Assembly (NCBI GenBank): GCA_050942875.1
Contig: JBMNOD010000034.1
Location: forward strand, 1-36,749
DNA length: 36,749 nt
Direction of reading: 5' to 3'
DNA from: JAAZAI01 sp050942875
GTDB lineage: Bacteria; Verrucomicrobiota; Kiritimatiellia; RFP12; UBA3636
The notes under the pieces are model-generated. The model had not been told where the DNA came from and did no database searches. It saw only the letters and a program-made list of their open reading frames with translations. Positions 15,660 through 24,257 of this stretch are shown here, piece after piece. Each line of letters begins with the position of its first letter. Position 1 is the first letter of the stretch. A program made the translations under genes and the position numbers.

Positions 15660-16073
15660 ATGAAGACGATAGACTTCGAGAAGTTGACCGAGGCGGCGCG
15701 CCATGTGGCGCTGAACTCGTACTGCCCTTATTCGCGCTATCGCGTCGGGGCGGCGCTGCTGGCCGACAACGGCATGATCTATTCCGGCTGCAACGTCGAG
15801 AACGCGTCCTTCGGCCTGACGGTCTGCGCGGAGCGCGCGGCGGTCATGAACGCCGTGGCGGACGGCGTGCGCGGCTTCCGCGCCCTGGTGGTCGCCGCCG
15901 GCACCCAGGATCGGCCGGGCATGCCTTGCGGCGCGTGCCGGCAGGTGCTGTCGGAGTTTTGCGCGCTGGACATGCCGGTGCTGTGCGCGACGCTCGACGG
16001 CAGTTTGAGCATCAAGACGACGCTGGGGGATCTGCTGCCCCATGGGTTCACGAAGCACGACGTCGAGGGCTGA
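15660..16073 (+). CDS. cdd: Cytidine deaminase
   Basis: A 137-residue zinc enzyme deaminating cytidine and deoxycytidine to uridine and deoxyuridine, the small homotetrameric type. The zinc and catalytic motif is Cys56-Ala-Glu58 (TVCAERAA), with Cys90 and Cys93 in PCGACRQVLSEF. The N-terminal SYCPYSRYRVGAAL and GCNVENASFG nucleoside-binding stretches are intact. GAGGGAAAA precedes the ATG. It sits between thymidine phosphorylase and the YbaK-like gene in one transcription direction. Its product uridine or deoxyuridine can feed the phosphorylase upstream. Confidence 0.96.
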   Translation: MKTIDFEKLTEAARHVALNSYCPYSRYRVGAALLADNGMIYSGCNVENASFGLTVCAERAAVMNAVADGVRGFRALVVAAGTQDRPGMPCGACRQVLSEFCALDMPVLCATLDGSLSIKTTLGDLLPHGFTKHDVEG

Positions 16074-16076
16074 GCG

Positions 16077-16568
16077 ATGGGGAAGGGCGACGATTTTCCG
16101 ATGACGCCGGCCATCCGGGCGCTCAAGGCGGCGAAGGTCGAGTACACGGCGTATCAGCATGATTACGAACCGCATGGGGGCACCGCCCTGTGCGCGCGGC
16201 AGATGGGGATTTCCGAGCATCATGTCATCAAGACGATCGTGCTGAAGACGGACGAGGGTGCGCCGTTGATCATGCTGCAGCATGGCGACGCCGAGATTTC
16301 GCTGAAGCAGTTGGCTCGGATTCTGGGCGCGAAGCGCGTGGAGGCGTGCACGGTGCCGGAGGCCGAGCGCGCGAGCGGCTATTTCGTGGGCGGCACGAGT
16401 CCCTTTGGGTTTCGCAAGCGCGTGCCGGTTTACGCCGAGGCGTCGATCTTCGATCTCGACTGGATCGTGATCAACGGCGGCGCCCGCGGGTTTTTCGTCA
16501 AGATCGCCCCGGAGGTCCTGCGCACCGTCGTCGCCGCGAAGCCCGTGGAGGCGATGCAGGCCGTCTAG
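16077..16568 (+). CDS. ybaK: Cys-tRNA(Pro)/Cys-tRNA(Cys) deacylase, YbaK/EbsC family
   Basis: A 163-residue trans-editing domain protein that hydrolyses mischarged aminoacyl-tRNA, classically Cys-tRNA(Pro). Family features are TPAIRALKAAKVEYTAYQHDY at the N-terminus, HHVIKTIVLK with the conserved lysine, the GTSPFGFRKRVPVYAE loop and the INGGARGFFVKI end. The start is only 3 bases after the cdd stop, so it is co-transcribed; no functional link with pyrimidine salvage is evident. Which tRNA it edits is not determinable from sequence. Confidence 0.9.
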   Translation: MGKGDDFPMTPAIRALKAAKVEYTAYQHDYEPHGGTALCARQMGISEHHVIKTIVLKTDEGAPLIMLQHGDAEISLKQLARILGAKRVEACTVPEAERASGYFVGGTSPFGFRKRVPVYAEASIFDLDWIVINGGARGFFVKIAPEVLRTVVAAKPVEAMQAV

Positions 16569-16625
16569 CATTTCGAGTGATCCCAGAATTTCTTATGCAG
16601 TCTTAAAGTGGGAAAATGAGCAACC

Positions 16626-17546
16626 ATGGCTAATCCAGTAAAGGCAGCGTTTATTGAAGAATTGACAAGTCGATTTGGCCCCCCAAGAAAACTGAAGAAT
16701 TCCGAGTCGTTGTTTGAAGTTGGGCGTGACGCTGTTCGCCTTTATTTTCGTTATTCAAAAAGGCATCCCCACAATCGAACTTTTTTTGGTCTTCGAAAAG
16801 TAGATTTGCAAGCGCTTGAAGGCCATAACGGTGTGCTTTGCTTTTTTTGGGAAGGCCAACGCGAACCGTTGTTTGTTCCGTTCGGGCAGTTTGAGGAAGT
16901 TTTCGCGGGATTAAGCCCGGCAAGCGATGGGCAGTTCAAGGCGCAAATATACGAGCAGATTGAGGGGACGGAATTATACTTGGCGAACGCAGGTAGATTC
17001 AACGTTGAGAGTTATATGGGATGGGACTTTCTCGAATCCATGATTCAACCCTCTGGCATAACTGTTCCCGAACTTAACCATAGTCAAGTTCAGACACTTC
17101 TTGGCGGGATAGGGATTGCCAAGGGTTTCGATATTTGGATACCGCCAAACGACAGGGCAAATCTTGATTGGAATCTGACGCCGCGGTTTCGACCGACGCC
17201 TGAATTACCGTCTGCACTCATGGCAATCAAGGCAATAGCAGAGGAGATTGACGTAATTTGGATAGACCGTGGTGGGGGCACGCCTGCGGCTCTTTATGAG
17301 GTGGAACATTCCACCCCTGTCTATTCAGGACTTCTTCGTTTCAATGATGTCCATCTTGTAGTGCCTAGTCTCCGACTTCGATTTGGCATTGTTTCCAACG
17401 ATGATCGTCGTGCGCTTTTTGTTAGACAAGTCGGACGACCGACATTCAAAGCTAGTGGTTTGAGGGACTTCTGCACGTTTTTTGAGTACCGGAATGTGTT
17501 CGGGTGGCATCAGCGGATGCGTATTGGAGGACAAGAACATGGATAA
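16626..17546 (+). CDS. Nuclease-like protein (possible PD-(D/E)XK fold), low GC
   Basis: A 306-residue protein, visibly AT-richer than its neighbours and with different codon use, suggesting acquisition. No family name is recognised with certainty. Residues 209-227 read DVIWID...ALYEVEHST. An Asp followed some 16 residues later by Glu-X-Glu in a hydrophobic strand is the BamHI-like variant of the PD-(D/E)XK nuclease site. The preceding GIAKGFDIWIPPNDR (163-177) resembles stretches in uncharacterised restriction-type proteins that carry an EVEHST strand. The N-terminal part (41-95) looks like a small beta domain (HNRTFFGLRKVDLQALEG). The last 8 bases overlap the next small gene. No methyltransferase or helicase is adjacent. 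Confidence 0.6.
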   Translation: MANPVKAAFIEELTSRFGPPRKLKNSESLFEVGRDAVRLYFRYSKRHPHNRTFFGLRKVDLQALEGHNGVLCFFWEGQREPLFVPFGQFEEVFAGLSPASDGQFKAQIYEQIEGTELYLANAGRFNVESYMGWDFLESMIQPSGITVPELNHSQVQTLLGGIGIAKGFDIWIPPNDRANLDWNLTPRFRPTPELPSALMAIKAIAEEIDVIWIDRGGGTPAALYEVEHSTPVYSGLLRFNDVHLVVPSLRLRFGIVSNDDRRALFVRQVGRPTFKASGLRDFCTFFEYRNVFGWHQRMRIGGQEHG

Positions 17547-17724
17547 GGACAAAGATCATAAAATTTGGGTTGCTGTGCGTATTCAGCGTGGTTTCGTGAC
17601 TGAAATAAAGGCGTTTCGTGATCCGTCGGTAGCCCGCCGCACTGTACGGGGCTGGCGGCGGAGAATGAATCCGGACCATGATGAAACAGGGCTTTCAGCC
17701 GTCATTGTGGAACCATCACATTGA
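17539..17724 (+). CDS. Small hypothetical protein overlapping the nuclease-like gene
   Basis: A 61-residue protein starting at the ATG at 17539, inside the last codons of the upstream gene, with GGAGG about 7 bases before it. The two are therefore almost certainly made from one message. It begins MDKDKDHKIWVAVRIQRG and ends with a basic WRRRMNPDHDETGLSAV stretch. The pattern of a VWVAV strand, RGF turn, basic helix and N-D-DE segment resembles small accessory proteins often seen alone or next to phage and defence genes; this is a visual impression only. It may be a partner or antidote of the upstream protein. Confidence 0.6.
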   Translation: MDKDKDHKIWVAVRIQRGFVTEIKAFRDPSVARRTVRGWRRRMNPDHDETGLSAVIVEPSH

Positions 17725-17766
17725 CAGGTGTGGTTTGCCTGTAGATCGTTTTCAAAAAATTCGATG

Positions 17767-17795
17767 TGGCGCAAGGTTTGGGGAAGTGCTATACT
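17767..17795 (+). promoter_or_regulatory. Predicted extended -10 promoter for the pilB-pilT-pilB cluster
   Basis: TATACT (17790-17795; 5 of 6) is preceded by TGC, giving an extended -10. A weak TGGCGC (17767-17772) lies 17 bases upstream. The leader to the GTG at 17851 would be about 50 bases. A sigma-54 reading was considered because of TGG, but the -12 GC is missing. Confidence 0.45.
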
Positions 17796-17850
17796 TCCCC
17801 TCAAAAACCAGCCCTGATGGCAGGACAATTTTCACTGGAGTGAGAGTAAC

Positions 17851-19575
17851 GTGACTTCCAACGACGAATATGTGTTGCAGATTCTGCTTGAGAACCAGGT
17901 TGTCTCCAAGGCGGATGTGGACCAGGCGGCGCTGAAGGTCGCCGACAAGGGCATGTCGGTCGTGGACATCCTGATCCAATCCGGCCGGCTTTCCGAAGAG
18001 CAGGTGCTGGGGACCTTGGCGCAGACGTTCGGCATGGAGTTCGTGGACATCTCGCAAGTCGAGCTTTCCGAGGACTTGCGCAAGGTGCTTCCGGGCGAGC
18101 TGGCGAAGAAGTTCAAGGTCGTCCCGCTTTACGTGAGCGGCAACACGTTGACGGTGGCGATGGCGGATCCGATGAACTTCGAGACGCTGGACGGCCTGCG
18201 CTACGCGCTCGGGCGGGACGTCGACGGGGTGATCGCCCCGTACAAGCAGATCCTCACGTCGCTCGTCATGCTCTACCCCGAGCAGGAGACGTCGGACATC
18301 GATGCGTTGTTTGACGAACTGGCGGCGAGCGAGGCCGAACAGGCGGCGGACGCGGAGGATGCCGGGCTGGAGAGCCAGCTTGGCGCGGCGGAGGCCAGCG
18401 AAGCCGATGCGCCGATCGTCAAGCTTTGCGCGCAGATCATCATGAAGGCGTTTCTTTCTCGTGCGTCGGACATCCATCTGGAGCCGATGGGGAACCGCTT
18501 CCGCATCCGCTACCGCATCGACGGCGTGCTGCACGAGCAGGAGCCGCCGCCGCGGCGGCTCCAGGGCGCGATCCTCCAGCGTTTCAAGCTCATGGCCAAC
18601 ATGAAGCTCTCCGAGAAGCGCATCCCGCAGGACGGGCGCATCCAGGTCAGGGTGAAGAGCCGCGAGCTGGATCTTCGTGTTTCGACGGTGCCGACGGGGC
18701 ATGGCGAGAGCATCGTCATGCGCATCCTCGACAAGCAGAACCTGGCGCTCGGGCTGCCGGAGCTCGGCTTCATGACGGACGACCAGCAGTTTTTCGAGCA
18801 GCTCATCACGTTGCCGGACGGCGTCATCCTGGTGACAGGGCCGACGGGCTCGGGCAAGACCACGACGCTCTACGCCTGCCTGGGGCAGATCAACAAGCCC
18901 GACCGCAAGATCATCACGGTCGAGGATCCGGTCGAATATCAGATGACGGGCATCAACCAGGTGCACGTGCATTCGGACATCGGCATGACGTTCGCCGCCG
19001 CGCTTCGCGCGATTCTGCGCCAGGCCCCGAACATCGTGATGATCGGTGAAATTCGCGACCTTGAGACGGCGTCGATCGCCACCGAGGCGGCGCTGACCGG
19101 CCATCTGGTGTTCTCCACGCTGCATACGAACGACGCGCCGAGCGCGATCACGCGTCTGCTCGACATAGGCGTCAAGCCCTTCCTCGTGGCGTCCGCCTTG
19201 CGCGCGGTGATGGCCCAGCGCCTGGTGCGCAGCATCTGCACGGAATGCCGGATGTCCTACGAGCCTGCGGAGCTTGAGCTGCGCAGTCTCGGGCTCAATC
19301 CGGCTGAACACGCCAACGTGGAGCTCTATCGAGGCCATGGGTGCCCGCGCTGCCGTCAAGGCGGTTACAAGGGGCGCAAGGGCATCTTCGAGATTTTCAA
19401 GGTGGACGATGAGATTCAGCGCATGATTTTCAACAACAAGGGCGCTCGCGACCTCCGGATTCGGGCGCGTGAAATGGGCATGCGGACGCTTCGCGAAGAC
19501 GGCATTCGCAAGGCGCTTGCCGGCATTACGACAGTGGAAGAAGTCCTTCGCGTGACGATGGGGGACGAGGATTAG
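17851..19575 (+). CDS. pilB: GspE/PilB-family assembly ATPase (first copy)
   Basis: A 574-residue hexameric secretion ATPase powering pilus or type II pseudopilus assembly at the inner membrane. An N-terminal MshEN/T2SSE_N domain (about 1-150) is followed by an acidic Ala-Glu-rich linker (about 155-185) and the ATPase core. Walker A GPTGSGKTTT is at about 330, Walker B IVMIGEIRD near 395, and the His box HLVFSTLHT follows. A four-cysteine zinc site is present (CTEC at 463-466; CPRC near 499), as in GspE/PilB but not PilT. The start is GTG at 17851, with GGAGTGAGAG upstream. A PilT-like gene follows after 4 bases and a second GspE/PilB after that. Confidence 0.93.
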   Translation: MTSNDEYVLQILLENQVVSKADVDQAALKVADKGMSVVDILIQSGRLSEEQVLGTLAQTFGMEFVDISQVELSEDLRKVLPGELAKKFKVVPLYVSGNTLTVAMADPMNFETLDGLRYALGRDVDGVIAPYKQILTSLVMLYPEQETSDIDALFDELAASEAEQAADAEDAGLESQLGAAEASEADAPIVKLCAQIIMKAFLSRASDIHLEPMGNRFRIRYRIDGVLHEQEPPPRRLQGAILQRFKLMANMKLSEKRIPQDGRIQVRVKSRELDLRVSTVPTGHGESIVMRILDKQNLALGLPELGFMTDDQQFFEQLITLPDGVILVTGPTGSGKTTTLYACLGQINKPDRKIITVEDPVEYQMTGINQVHVHSDIGMTFAAALRAILRQAPNIVMIGEIRDLETASIATEAALTGHLVFSTLHTNDAPSAITRLLDIGVKPFLVASALRAVMAQRLVRSICTECRMSYEPAELELRSLGLNPAEHANVELYRGHGCPRCRQGGYKGRKGIFEIFKVDDEIQRMIFNNKGARDLRIRAREMGMRTLREDGIRKALAGITTVEEVLRVTMGDED

Positions 19576-19579
19576 AATT

Positions 19580-20680
19580 ATGGGTACCGATCATGACACC
19601 TCCGTGGAGTTGGAACAACTCCTTCAAATGGCCGTGGACTACGGCGCGTCCGACCTTCATCTTGCCGTAGGAGCGCCGCCGATCCTGCGCATCCACGGCG
19701 ACCTTCAGCAGCTCGATCTGGACGCGCTCGTTCCGTCCGAGACGGAGCGCCTCGTCCGGAGCATCGCCTCTCCTGAGGTCCTGCACCAGCTCGAGACGAA
19801 CGGCGGAGCGGACTTCGGCTATGCCTTTGGCGACCAGGCGCGCTTCCGCGTGAGCGTGTTCAAGACGAAGGGCAACCACGGGATGGTGATGCGCCAGATC
19901 CCCAACACGCTGATGCCGCTCGACAAGATCGGCCTCCCCAGCCAGGTCACCGAACTGCTCTTCCGCCCCCGCGGCCTCGTCCTCGTCACCGGCCCGACGG
20001 GCTCCGGCAAGACGACGACGCTGGCGAGCATGCTCAATTTCATCAACGAGCGCCGCTCCTGCCACATCATCACGATCGAAGACCCGATCGAATACTATCA
20101 TTACCACAAGAAGTCGATCGTCACCCAGCGCGAGCTGGGGGCGGACGTGCCGTCGTTCAGCGAGGCGCTGCGGCGCGCGCTGCGCCAGGACCCCGACGTG
20201 ATCCTCGTCGGTGAAATGCGCGACCTCGAGACGATGCAGGCGGCGATCACGGCGGCCGAAACGGGCCATCTTGTCTTCGCCACCCTTCACACGACCGGCG
20301 CGGCGAGCACTGTGGACCGCATCGTGGACGCCTTTCCGACAGACCAGCAGGAGCAGGTGCGCATGCAGCTTTCGGTCGGCCTCGTCTCCGTCATCTCCCA
20401 GGTGCTCATGCCGCGGGCCGACAAGCCCGGTCGCGTGGCCGCCTTCGAGATCATGGTCAGCACGCCGGGCATCGCTGCGATGATCCGCGACGGCAACACG
20501 CATCGCATCACGTCGGACATTCAGACCGGCGCCAAGTTCGGCATGCAGACGCTCGACTCGCATCTGCTCAGCCTCTATGTGGCCGGACGCATCAGCTACG
20601 ACGAGCTGGTCACCAAGTCCAGGGACGTCGACACCCAGCTTGACAAGCTCAAGGAAATCCTCGCGGCCCAGCAGGGCTAG
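19580..20680 (+). CDS. pilT: PilT-like twitching motility/retraction ATPase
   Basis: A 366-residue ATPase of the PilT/PilU type, which would depolymerise pili. The N-terminus has the PilT pattern LLQMAVDYGASDLHLAVGAPP with DGDL-like IHGDLQQL. Walker A GPTGSGKTTT is at about 138, ITIEDPIEY follows, Walker B is VILVGEMRDLETM and the His box HLVFATLHT. There is no zinc tetracysteine site, as expected for PilT. The C-terminal AIRNLIREGK motif of PilT is represented by a diverged MIRDGNTHRI, so activity may differ from classical PilT. It starts 4 bases after the upstream ATPase gene and is followed by another assembly ATPase 18 bases later. Confidence 0.92.
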   Translation: MGTDHDTSVELEQLLQMAVDYGASDLHLAVGAPPILRIHGDLQQLDLDALVPSETERLVRSIASPEVLHQLETNGGADFGYAFGDQARFRVSVFKTKGNHGMVMRQIPNTLMPLDKIGLPSQVTELLFRPRGLVLVTGPTGSGKTTTLASMLNFINERRSCHIITIEDPIEYYHYHKKSIVTQRELGADVPSFSEALRRALRQDPDVILVGEMRDLETMQAAITAAETGHLVFATLHTTGAASTVDRIVDAFPTDQQEQVRMQLSVGLVSVISQVLMPRADKPGRVAAFEIMVSTPGIAAMIRDGNTHRITSDIQTGAKFGMQTLDSHLLSLYVAGRISYDELVTKSRDVDTQLDKLKEILAAQQG

Positions 20681-20698
20681 CGGGAGAGGGACAACGCC

Positions 20699-22411
<1,713 letters not shown>

Positions 22412-22464
22412 CGAATCCTGGCGGCGCGTGATGCCGCCTCAGACGACGAACGGAACCACACAAC

Positions 22465-23388
22465 ATGGAGAAAATCATCATCGCGGGCAGCGGGCCGGCG
22501 GGGCTCACCGCCGCGATTTATGCGGCGCGCTCTGGTTTCGCCCCTCTCGTCCTCGAAGGCATGCAGCCCGGGGGCCAGCTCACCCAGACCGAGATCGTCG
22601 AGAACTTCCCGGGGTTTCCCGATGGCATCGACGCCAACGAGCTCATGGCGCGCATGAAGCGCCAGGCTGAGCGGTTCGGCGCGCGGTTCCAGATGGACGA
22701 AATGACCGGTGTCGAGCGGATCGAGAAAGGCCTCGCCGTCGATTGTCTTGTTGGTGGGCGCATCGAAACCGTCGCGCTGATCGCCGCGACCGGCGCGACG
22801 GCGCGCGCGCTCGGCCTCGAATCGGAAGCCAAGCTGACCGGTCGCGGCGTCTCGGGATGCGCCGTTTGCGACGGCGCCTTCTTCAAGGGCAAGGCCGTCG
22901 CCGTCATTGGCGGTGGCGATACGGCCATGTCCGACGCGCTCTATCTCTCGCGCATCTGCCCCGAGGTGACGGTCGTCCACCGTCGCGACGCCTTCCGTGC
23001 GTCGAAGGTCATGGCTGATCGCGTGCTCGCGAATCCGAAGATCAAGGTGGCCTGGAACAGCGTGGTCGATGAGATTCTTGGCGTCGAGGAACGCACCGTC
23101 CGCGGGATTCGCCTGCGCAACACGGTCACGGGCGAGCTCTCGGAAATTGCGCTTTCCGGCGTGTTCATGGCGATTGGGCACACGCCTTCCACCGCATGGG
23201 CAAAGGGACTGCTCGAACTCGACGACGAGGGCTACATCAAGTCCGAGAACACGCGGACGAGCGTGCCCGGCATCTTCGCGGCGGGCGATGTGCAGGACCG
23301 CATCAACAAGCAGGCCGTCACGGCGGCGGCTTCCGGCTGCGCCGCCGCGCTCGCCGCCGAACGCTACATCGACACGGTCGCGGAGTGA
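22465..23388 (+). CDS. trxB: Thioredoxin reductase
   Basis: A 307-residue NADPH-dependent FAD enzyme of the low-molecular-weight bacterial type that reduces thioredoxin. The FAD site GSGPAGLTAAIYAARSG is at 8-24, the redox-active disulfide is Cys132-Ala-Val-Cys135 (SGCAVCDGAFF), and the NADPH site VIGGGDTAMSDALYLS follows it. The terminal FAD motif is GIFAAGDVQD with a QAVTAAASGCAAAL helix. Length and order are standard. The gene begins 53 bases after the second pilB-like ATPase. A lipoprotein gene starts 5 bases after its stop, so those two at least share a message. Confidence 0.96.
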   Translation: MEKIIIAGSGPAGLTAAIYAARSGFAPLVLEGMQPGGQLTQTEIVENFPGFPDGIDANELMARMKRQAERFGARFQMDEMTGVERIEKGLAVDCLVGGRIETVALIAATGATARALGLESEAKLTGRGVSGCAVCDGAFFKGKAVAVIGGGDTAMSDALYLSRICPEVTVVHRRDAFRASKVMADRVLANPKIKVAWNSVVDEILGVEERTVRGIRLRNTVTGELSEIALSGVFMAIGHTPSTAWAKGLLELDDEGYIKSENTRTSVPGIFAAGDVQDRINKQAVTAAASGCAAALAAERYIDTVAE

Positions 23389-23393
23389 GCGGC

Positions 23394-23921
23394 ATGACGG
23401 GAACCCGGGCGCACCAGCAATTTGCGAGGCCGGGGACGGGGCCACGAACAAGCCCCCGCCCGGGCCGCCGGGGTCTCGTTGTCGTCTGTGTCGCGCTGCT
23501 CATGCTGCTTGCAGGCGGTTGTGCGCATTGTCCGCTTTGCGGCGGCCCTTGGAAACGCCCGCCGGCTCCCGCGCCCGCGACACCCGCCGACTGGCGGACG
23601 GCGGAAGGGACGGTCGCCTGCTTGGAGCGTCTGGCGTTGCTGCCGACGTTCGAGGTCAAGGTGATGCTCGTGGCGCTCGATCCCGACGGGAGCGCCGAGC
23701 GTGAAATTCTCGCCGAGCAGACGCTCAAGCCCCTCACCGCGCTCCCGGCCAGCTTCGCCTTTGACTACAATCACGCCTGCCTCCTGCCGACCCGATCCTA
23801 CGGTCTCGAAGCAGAACTCTGGTCGCAGGGCACACGACTTTTCCGCACGGACACCCAGTATCGCGTCCGCCCCGACGGCCCGGCGGCCAAGGCGGACCTC
23901 GTGCTCGTGCGAGAGCCGTGA
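23394..23921 (+). CDS. YbaY/YscW-like lipoprotein
   Basis: A 175-residue lipoprotein. A long basic N-region is followed by a hydrophobic segment and the lipobox LLAGGC (Cys about 43), then CPLC and a Pro-Ala-rich linker. The mature domain (about 65-175) follows the YbaY/type III secretion lipoprotein-chaperone pattern: EGTVACLERLALLPTFEVKV, AEQTLKPL, FAFDYNHACLLPTRSYGLEAE, FRTDTQYRV, LVLV. This is a small beta-barrel domain found in periplasmic lipoproteins of poorly known role. It begins 5 bases after the trxB stop. The n-region is unusually long (about 27 residues), but no better in-frame start is visible. Confidence 0.7.
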   Translation: MTGTRAHQQFARPGTGPRTSPRPGRRGLVVVCVALLMLLAGGCAHCPLCGGPWKRPPAPAPATPADWRTAEGTVACLERLALLPTFEVKVMLVALDPDGSAEREILAEQTLKPLTALPASFAFDYNHACLLPTRSYGLEAELWSQGTRLFRTDTQYRVRPDGPAAKADLVLVREP

Positions 23922-24032
23922 AGTCAGCGGCTAGCGGCTAGTTTGCTAGTGCCGAAAGGAGAAAGGAGAGAGACGCGAGACAAGAGACAAGAGACGCGAC
24001 CGAGACCAGAAACCAGTAGACCAAAGACCCTT

Positions 24033-24059
24033 TTCGTGTATTCCGTGTATTTCGTGGTT
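24033..24059. repeat. Three-unit 9-base degenerate tandem element
   Basis: Three consecutive 9-base units that start at 24033, 24042 and 24051, the first reading TTCGTGTAT. The second differs from it at one position and the third at its last three bases. It has the same design, with other sequence, as the elements at 36453-36479 and 36517-36543. Confidence 0.65.
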
Positions 24060-24095
24060 AAAAAAAACTTCCACCCACGCCACCCTTTCGCAGAC

Positions 24096-24120
24096 CGACA
24101 AAGCTCGCGACAAAGTCGCC
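24096..24120. repeat. Intergenic copy of the CGACAAAGYTYG repeat
   Basis: One full 12-base unit CGACAAAGCTCG (24096-24107) and a second, partial one (from 24108), followed by a CTCCGGCTCC tail. The same unit occurs four times in frame inside the giant uvrA gene at 30307-30366, where it is also followed by a GGCTCC-containing tail. Confidence 0.65.
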
Positions 24121-24257
24121 CTCCGGCTCCCTAGCCGCTAGCCCCTAGCCGCCAGTGCCGAAAGGCAGGGCAAACCGGGGTCTGGGGCGGCGCCCCAGCG
24201 GAAACTCCTCACTCCTCTCTACGCACTTCTCACTAAAAAAACTTCTCCTCACACAAC

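Larger units (their letters stand above)
23925..24165. repeat. Intergenic repeat cluster before carB
   Basis: The 336-base gap 23922-24257 has no gene. A 7-base array of the type AGCGGCT lies at about 23926-23947, and its inverted counterpart, CTAGCCG-type units, lies at 24131-24153. Each is directly followed by the same AGTGCCGAAAGG (23948-23959 and 24154-24165). Between them are a purine-rich GAGACAA tandem, a 3x9-base element and a GACAAAG element. No transposase or terminator is seen. Confidence 0.6.

Noticed and set aside
17767..17785. Sigma-54 promoter before the first pilB-like gene
   Set aside because: TGG is present at the -24 position, but the required GC at -12 with correct spacing is missing; an extended -10 TATACT fits better.
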